A stretch of 11,479 nt of DNA from an uncultured Prevotella sp. (GTDB lineage Bacteria > Bacteroidota > Bacteroidia > Bacteroidales > Bacteroidaceae). The notes under the pieces were generated by a model. The model saw nothing but the letters and a program-made list of their open reading frames with translations, was not told where the DNA came from and ran no database searches. Below, piece after piece: positions 6,604-11,479 of the stretch. A program made the position numbers and the translations under genes. Position 1 is the stretch's first letter; the number at the start of each line of letters is the position of its first letter. The DNA lies in NCBI GenBank assembly GCA_900314365.1, contig OMVH01000137.1, positions 1 to 11,479 on the forward strand. The letters are read 5' to 3'.

Positions 6604-6622
6604 CCGTTATAATACATCAATC

Positions 6623-7450
6623 ATGGACGAAGCAATCAACAACGCGGGCGGGCCCATAGAGTTGCGTACCGAAGGACTTGTGAAGCGATACGGCAAACGT
6701 ACCGTTGCCGACGGAGTGACCATCAACGTCAGACAAGGGGAGATTGTAGGCTTGTTGGGACCTAACGGAGCCGGCAAGACGACCTCATTCTACATGACCA
6801 CAGGTCTTATCGTGCCCAACGAGGGACATGTCTATCTGAACAACCAGGAAATAACCAACTATCCTGTCTACAAGCGGGCTCGGGCCGGCATAGGCTATCT
6901 GCCCCAGGAGGCCAGCGTGTTCCGCAAGATGAGCGTGGAGGACAACATCATGAGTGTGCTCGAGATGACCAGTCTCTCACACCAGGAGCGCGTGGACAAG
7001 ATGGAAAGTCTCATTGCCGAATTCCGCTTGGGAAAGGTGCGAAAGAACAAGGGCGACCGACTGTCGGGAGGCGAGCGCCGGCGCACGGAGATTGCACGCT
7101 GTCTGGCCATCGACCCGAAATTCATCATGCTCGACGAGCCTTTCGCCGGTGTCGACCCTATCGCAGTGGAGGACATCCAGCACATCGTATGGCGGCTGAA
7201 GTTCCGTAACATTGGCATTCTCATTACCGACCACAATGTACACGAGACCCTGAACATCACCGACAGGGCCTACCTGCTCTTTGAAGGACGCATCCTCTTC
7301 CACGGCACACCCGAACAGTTGGCCGCCAACAAGACCGTGAAAGAGAAATACCTCGGTGCCGACTTCAAGCTAGAGAAAAAAGACTTCCAGAAGATTGACC
7401 AACGCAAACGCGAACAAGAGCAGAAGGAAGACGAAGAAAACAACGGGTAG
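6623..7450 (+). CDS. lptB: LPS export ABC transporter ATP-binding protein LptB
   Basis: LptB is the cytoplasmic ATPase that, with LptF and LptG, extracts LPS from the inner membrane and drives it along the Lpt bridge to the cell surface. The 275 residues show Walker A GPNGAGKT (46-53), Q-loop Q95 in GYLPQEASVFRKMSVEDNI (a strong LptB signature), the ABC signature LSGGERRR (147-154), Walker B IMLDEPFAGVDP (D171, E172) and switch H204 in ITDHNV. After the conserved VKEKYLGADF the protein carries a lysine- and glutamate-rich tail (about 250-275) not needed for the ATPase fold; the E. coli protein is 241 residues long. It is transcribed divergently from mlaE. The next gene follows after 89 bases. 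Confidence 0.96.
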   Translation: MDEAINNAGGPIELRTEGLVKRYGKRTVADGVTINVRQGEIVGLLGPNGAGKTTSFYMTTGLIVPNEGHVYLNNQEITNYPVYKRARAGIGYLPQEASVFRKMSVEDNIMSVLEMTSLSHQERVDKMESLIAEFRLGKVRKNKGDRLSGGERRRTEIARCLAIDPKFIMLDEPFAGVDPIAVEDIQHIVWRLKFRNIGILITDHNVHETLNITDRAYLLFEGRILFHGTPEQLAANKTVKEKYLGADFKLEKKDFQKIDQRKREQEQKEDEENNG

Positions 7451-7485
7451 ACATCCATCTGCTATCCGTTTTATACTGTAACAAA

Positions 7486-7505
7486 GCTGGTGGGAAACCA
7501 CCAGC
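7486..7505 (+). repeat. Perfect 8-bp hairpin with GAAA tetraloop between lptB and the GH2 gene
   Basis: GCTGGTGG (7486-7493) pairs perfectly with CCACCAGC (7498-7505) around GAAA, a very stable GNRA loop. No T-run follows, so it is not a standard intrinsic terminator. It lies 35 bases after lptB and 35 before the GH2 start. It could be an mRNA-stability or processing element if the two genes are co-transcribed. No TAnnTTTG box is seen before the GH2 gene. Confidence 0.5.
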
Positions 7506-7539
7506 ACCACCCCAAGCCGGACATACTAACCAGACCACT

Positions 7540-10500
7540 ATGAATAAGCAACAGCTCCTTCTATCCACCGTCCTGAGTATATGCATCGCCCTCAACGCAA
7601 CGGCAGCACTCCGACACGCAGGCATTTCAGTATCCGCGACATCCACCGACACCCTCAACCGAGGCATCGGCTGCTACCCTGGCAGCCCCGCCGAATACAC
7701 CGCACCACGCTTGGTCGCAGACAACCACTACCGCAATGTGGCCCTAAACCGGATGGCCACAGCTTCATCGTCGGCCGACTGGAACCTCACGGCTCAGTTG
7801 CTTACCGACGGTATTCTCAGCAAGGGCACTCCGGCTACCATCACCGTCAGCACGAACCGCGGCGTTGACCACACCCGTGCACGCCTCCGCAGCATTGACG
7901 GCAACCCCGTCACTCCTTACTATCTCTATGGTCCGCAGTCGTGGATACAGTACGACTGGACAGGCATGCACATCGCCGTTGACACCCTGCGTCTCATCAC
8001 CGAGACCGCATTCAGACAGGCCGCCGTCTCCGGACAGTGGACCATCCGCGTTATGGGCAGCAGGGACGGACGGTCGTGGAAGTTTCTCGGCAAGATTTCA
8101 GGGCAGGGCGTACCAGGCTACGTGACGGCACAGACCGCAGCCGAAGATCCCAACAACCACTTAGGCACGACCACACTGCCCCTGAGCCGGGCCAAGTTGG
8201 AAATTCCACTTCCGGCAGGCTCCAGCTGGCAGCATCTGAGGCTCGAGTTCAACATGGCCGACGCCGTTTGGTGGCGGCTGTGCGAGGTCGACGGAGGCCG
8301 TATAGCCGAAAAGGAAGCCCACTTCGAGATGAACACCGTCAAATGGCAGCGCAGCAACATGCAATGGCTGCCGTCGGAGCACTTCTTCAGCTGTTGGGCC
8401 TCTGACCCTACAAAGAGCGCCGAGCCACAATGGGCCCAGGTCGACTTAGGCACACAAGTCAGCTTCGACAAGATTATCCTCCACTGGCTGCACCGACCCA
8501 AACAGGGCAAGATTCAGGTTTCCGACGACGGCAAGCACTGGACCGACATCATCACCCTGTCTGCCAACGGTCCTCTGACCGAAACGCTCTCCTGCAAGAG
8601 TCAGGGCCGTTTTGTGAGGCTCTGGCTGACACGCCCTGACGCTTCCGGACAGTATGCCGCCACAGAGCTGGAGGTGATGGGGCGCGGCGGACTGCATGCA
8701 GAGCCTGCACGCACCCTCGACATTGGCGACGGAAAGCTGTCGCTCAATCAATGGCAGGTGCGGCGCGCGGGCGACAACCGATGGATTGAGGCCACCGTGC
8801 CCGGAACGGTACTGACGAGCTACATCAATATCGGAGCCGTACCTTATAATCTCTACGCCAACAACATGAGGCAGATCTCGGAGTCGTTCTTCAACTCCGA
8901 CTTCATCTACCGGACAAACTTCAGTTGGAAAGCTGATGGGAAATCCCGCCACTATCTCAACTTCGACGGCATAGACTGGAAGTCGACCGTCACCCTCAAC
9001 GGCCATGGATTAGGTCACACGGCCGGTGCCTTCATCCGCAGCCGCTTCGACATAACACCCTTCCTCCGCGAGGGCAACAACACCTTAGAGGTGCATGTCG
9101 TGAAGAACGCACATCCGGGAGCAGTCAAGGTGGCCAACGTGGAAAGCACCGACATCAACGGCGGCGTGATTGGTCTCGACAGTCCTACTTTCTCGCCTAC
9201 CATGGGCTGGGACTGGATAACCTCCACGCCGGGGCGCTGCATGGGTATTTGGAACGACGTCTACCTCACTTCCGACGATGGTGTCAGCATCATCGATCCC
9301 TACGTCACCACCACACTCAACCATCCCGACACGCTGGCTTCCATGACAGCCTCAGCCACTCTTATCAATGAGGGTACCACCCGCCGCGCACTGACCGTCA
9401 AAGGATGGATTGGCAACATAGCCTTCAGCCGCGACATCAGCTTAGCTCCGGGCGAGAAGCGGCTCGTGACCTTCACGCCGACCGATTTTCCCCAACTCAG
9501 CCAACAGCACATGCGCCTGTGGTGGCCCAATGGCTACGGCGAGGCTTATCGCTACGACGCAGGCTTCACCGTCAGCGAGGGCGGAAACGACCTCTCCACA
9601 CTGACTTATAAGGCCGGCCTGCGTGAAATGGCCTACGACGAGACCGACTCCGTGCTTCGCATCTGGGTCAACGGCAAACGCTTCATTCCGTTAGGGGGCA
9701 ACTGGGGATTTCCGGAATCTAACCTCACTTACCGCGGACGCGAATACGACGCGGCCCTACGCTATCACCGTGAGATGGGGATGAACATTGTCCGCAACTG
9801 GGTAGGCCAGGTGGGCGACGACGAGTTCTTCGATGCCTGCGACCGTTACGGCATCATGGTGTGGCAGGACTTTTGGCTGGCTAATCCCTGGGACGGCCCC
9901 GACCCTGCCGACGAGCGCATGTTCATGGACAATGCGCGCGATGTCATCAGCCGTCTGCGCCGCCACCCCTCCATAGCCCTCTATTGCGGGCGCAATGAAG
10001 GCTATCCTCCGGCATCGCTCGACGCAGCTCTCAGGCAAGCCATACGGTCACTGCATCCCCAGACGGGCTATATCAGTAGTTCCGCTGACGGTGTGGTCTC
10101 AGGCCGCGGTCCCTACGGACTGTGGACAACGGCGCGCTACTTCAGCCATCTCTCGGGCAAACTGCATTCCGAAGAGGGCATCAGCTGCATCCCCAATTAT
10201 GAAAGTCTAAAGCGCATGCTGGCCCCCGAAGGACTATGGCCAATGGAGGAGGCTTGGGGACAGCATGACTTCCCGACGGCCCACGGCCATAACTTTGCGC
10301 AGATGGTGGAACGCCATTTCGGAACAGCATCGAGTGCAAAGCAGTTCACACAGTGGGCTCAGTGGGTGAACTACGACGGGCATCGCGCCATGTTCGAAAG
10401 CCGGCTGCAGGACCGCATGGGACTGCTGATATGGATGAGCCACGCCTGCTGGCCTGCGCTCACATGGGCTACCTACGACTACTACCTTGAACCCACCGCC

Positions 10501-11109
10501 GCCTACTTCGGAATCAAGAAGGCGCTGGAGCCTCTGCACATCCAGTACAACCCCGCCAAAAGCACCGTGGAGGTTGCCGACATCAGCGTTGACAGCCCCG
10601 GAGAGATGACGGCCCGGCTGCAGATTCTCAACATGCGCGGAACGATACTGGCTGACCATTCTGCCCCTGTCAGCATTGACCGCGACCAGACTGTGACGGT
10701 CATGCCCGTGGAGAAGCCCGATGAAGAGGTCTACTTCCTGCGACTCTACCTCACCAAGGACGGCAAACTGATTTCTGAGAATTTCTACGTGGAAGGCCGC
10801 GACACCGACAACCTGAAGGCCCTCCGCACGCTTCCGACAGCTACTGTGGAGACGAAGAGCCACTTCCAGCAAGCACCCAACGGTGACTGGACGGGCACGG
10901 CCACAGTGACCAACACCGGTAACTCCCCTGCCCTGCTCATCCGCCTCTGCCTGAAAGGAAACGATGGGGAGCAAATTCTGCCAGTCATCTACAGCGACAA
11001 CTACTTTGCGCTCATGCCCGGCGAGAGCCGGACGGTCAAGGTGAGTTTCAAGAAGGCCGATGCCCGTGGCTGCAACCCTACAATCGAAGCCAGACCGTTC
11101 TCGTTCTAA
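7540..11109 (+). CDS. Secreted GH2 glycosidase with two discoidin (F5/8 type C) domains
   Basis: This 1189-residue exported enzyme has a signal peptide (1-22, likely cleaved after NATA; no lipobox). Two discoidin-like, potentially carbohydrate-binding modules follow, at roughly 62-255 (NVALNRMATASSSADWN to RLCEVDG) and 262-381 (WAQVDLGTQVSFDKI to ATELEVMG). The GH2 N-terminal sugar-binding domain is at about 395-575, an Ig-like domain at about 580-695, the TIM barrel at about 700-985, and Ig-like C-terminal domains at about 1000-1189. By family pattern the acid/base is E820 in CGRNEGYPP and the nucleophile E878 in LHSEEG, with the retaining mechanism of GH2. Overall it resembles exo-beta-glucosaminidase or beta-mannosidase-type GH2 enzymes more than LacZ, but the substrate cannot be told from sequence. 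No SusC, SusD or regulator gene is nearby. The ATG at 7540 gives a proper signal peptide. Confidence 0.88.
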   Translation: MNKQQLLLSTVLSICIALNATAALRHAGISVSATSTDTLNRGIGCYPGSPAEYTAPRLVADNHYRNVALNRMATASSSADWNLTAQLLTDGILSKGTPATITVSTNRGVDHTRARLRSIDGNPVTPYYLYGPQSWIQYDWTGMHIAVDTLRLITETAFRQAAVSGQWTIRVMGSRDGRSWKFLGKISGQGVPGYVTAQTAAEDPNNHLGTTTLPLSRAKLEIPLPAGSSWQHLRLEFNMADAVWWRLCEVDGGRIAEKEAHFEMNTVKWQRSNMQWLPSEHFFSCWASDPTKSAEPQWAQVDLGTQVSFDKIILHWLHRPKQGKIQVSDDGKHWTDIITLSANGPLTETLSCKSQGRFVRLWLTRPDASGQYAATELEVMGRGGLHAEPARTLDIGDGKLSLNQWQVRRAGDNRWIEATVPGTVLTSYINIGAVPYNLYANNMRQISESFFNSDFIYRTNFSWKADGKSRHYLNFDGIDWKSTVTLNGHGLGHTAGAFIRSRFDITPFLREGNNTLEVHVVKNAHPGAVKVANVESTDINGGVIGLDSPTFSPTMGWDWITSTPGRCMGIWNDVYLTSDDGVSIIDPYVTTTLNHPDTLASMTASATLINEGTTRRALTVKGWIGNIAFSRDISLAPGEKRLVTFTPTDFPQLSQQHMRLWWPNGYGEAYRYDAGFTVSEGGNDLSTLTYKAGLREMAYDETDSVLRIWVNGKRFIPLGGNWGFPESNLTYRGREYDAALRYHREMGMNIVRNWVGQVGDDEFFDACDRYGIMVWQDFWLANPWDGPDPADERMFMDNARDVISRLRRHPSIALYCGRNEGYPPASLDAALRQAIRSLHPQTGYISSSADGVVSGRGPYGLWTTARYFSHLSGKLHSEEGISCIPNYESLKRMLAPEGLWPMEEAWGQHDFPTAHGHNFAQMVERHFGTASSAKQFTQWAQWVNYDGHRAMFESRLQDRMGLLIWMSHACWPALTWATYDYYLEPTAAYFGIKKALEPLHIQYNPAKSTVEVADISVDSPGEMTARLQILNMRGTILADHSAPVSIDRDQTVTVMPVEKPDEEVYFLRLYLTKDGKLISENFYVEGRDTDNLKALRTLPTATVETKSHFQQAPNGDWTGTATVTNTGNSPALLIRLCLKGNDGEQILPVIYSDNYFALMPGESRTVKVSFKKADARGCNPTIEARPFSF

Positions 11110-11153
11110 GTTCTTCCGACAGGCTCCAGTCCTCTTCCTGCCGGCAGCAAAGG

Positions 11154-11268
11154 CCCCTCTTGTGAAAGACAACTAAACAACAAGCTGCCCTGTTGATAAC
11201 ATCCGCATGCTTCGTGCCCGTGACTTTTCACAGGGTACGAAGCTGTAACGGCAGCTTGTTTCACGGGG
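11154..11268. repeat. Nested inverted-repeat element, possible structured RNA
   Basis: The outer block pairs CCCC (11154-11157) and GTGA (11162-11165) with GGGG (11265-11268) and TCAC (11261-11264). Next, AACAAGCTGCC (11179-11189) pairs perfectly with GGCAGCTTGTT (11250-11260), and GTT (11192-11194) with AAC (11247-11249). The inner hairpin pairs GCTTCGTGCCC (11209-11219) with GGGTACGAAGC (11233-11243), with one G-U pair, and continues with GTGA (11220-11223) and TCAC (11228-11231). Pairing this extensive points to a folded RNA or a palindromic mobile or dispersed element. No T-run follows on the plus strand, so it is not a simple terminator for the GH2 gene. It matches no RNA family I recognise. 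Confidence 0.55.
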
Positions 11269-11378
11269 TAAAAAAGGCTCTGAATGGAGAGAGTGTGCAA
11301 TGAAAAACTTTGATTTTTGATACGGAAAAATGGGCGTTAAATAATGCTAACACTAACCGAATCCTTTACAAATAAAAA

Positions 11379-11479
11379 TCTCGAAATAGAAAAAATCCGA
11401 GTGCTTCGAGAGCCTATTTTGAGCACTTTTCGCTCGAGATCGGACCTCGAGCGCCTCGTCGAAGTACTTCGAGCGCCTC
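11379..11479. repeat. Cluster of TCGA-centred palindromes and a partial 22-nt-period repeat
   Basis: YTCGAR occurs at 11380, 11405, 11433, 11446 and 11468. CGCTCGAG (11431-11438) and CTCGAGCG (11446-11453) form an 8-bp hairpin with a 7-nt loop, AGTGCT (11400-11405) pairs with AGCACT (11422-11427), and TCGAAGTACTTCGA (11459-11472) is a perfect 14-bp palindrome. The 13-mers at 11445-11457 and 11467-11479 differ by one base and lie 22 bases apart, suggesting a tandem array cut off by the window edge. Confidence 0.55.

Larger units (their letters stand above)
11110..11479. other. Gene-free right-hand region
   Basis: I find no coding sequence in these 370 bases. The first part (11138-11268) holds a CTGCCGGCAG palindrome at 11138-11147 and a nested inverted-repeat structure. 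The middle (about 11285-11400) is AT-rich without a clear promoter. The last 100 bases are rich in TCGA-centred palindromes. Confidence 0.6.

Noticed and set aside
6608..6613. TATAAT sequence before lptB as a sigma70-type -10 box
   Set aside because: No -35 box lies at 16-18 bases, and this phylum uses the TAnnTTTG element, which is present just upstream.
10234..11172. Minus-strand open frame of 312 codons under the GH2 gene
   Set aside because: It is antisense to a clearly conserved GH2 domain, matches no family I recognise, and is explained by the high GC at third codon positions of the real gene.
11154..11268. SRP RNA, 6S RNA, tmRNA or RNase P RNA as an explanation of the folded element
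   Set aside because: The conserved core sequences that I know for SRP RNA, tmRNA and RNase P RNA are not present, and the length is too short for 6S RNA.
11379..11479. CRISPR array at the right end
   Set aside because: The repeated unit is 13 bases at a 22-base spacing with palindromic overlaps, and no 24-48 nt repeats with regular spacers are seen.

Overview
The window looks like a chromosomal segment of a Bacteroidota (Bacteroidales) bacterium, most likely Prevotellaceae-like. Four things point there: the gene order YceD-rpmF-fabH-era-der; three promoter -7 boxes of the TAnnTTTG type; start regions that are mostly A-rich and lack a Shine-Dalgarno sequence; and a secreted GH2 enzyme with N-terminal discoidin domains. 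The genus is inference. No rRNA, tRNA, CRISPR array, transposase, integrase or phage gene was found. Almost all of the window is conserved housekeeping and envelope biology, and I found no convincing undescribed multi-gene system.

Layout. Positions 1-317 are non-coding, with three hairpins and a clear promoter. A plus-strand operon (318-4806) encodes a YceD/DUF177 protein, ribosomal protein L32, FabH, the ribosome-assembly GTPases Era and Der, and a small lipoprotein. A long hairpin lies between fabH and era. Another strong hairpin (4851-4898) lies between this operon and the convergent minus-strand pair mlaE-mlaF (6488-4936). These two genes encode the permease and ATPase of an MCE/Mla-type phospholipid transporter. 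lptB, the ATPase of LPS export, is transcribed divergently from mlaE. The shared promoter region holds a perfect 10-bp inverted repeat, one arm of which overlaps the lptB -7 box. After lptB comes a 1189-residue secreted GH2 glycosidase. The last 370 bases are gene-free. They hold a roughly 115-nt region of nested inverted repeats and, at the extreme end, a cluster of TCGA-centred palindromes with the start of a 22-nt-period repeat.

How the genes fit together. The first operon joins ribosome biogenesis (YceD, L32, Era, Der) to initiation of fatty acid synthesis (FabH). The divergent mlaEF and lptB units handle lipid traffic to and from the outer membrane. The GH2 enzyme is probably exported for glycan degradation. 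It has no SusC/SusD partner in view, so its substrate is unknown.

The points most worth a second look are the nested-repeat element downstream of the GH2 gene (11154-11268), the candidate operator between mlaE and lptB, the repeat-rich window ends, and the hairpin inside the fabH-era operon.
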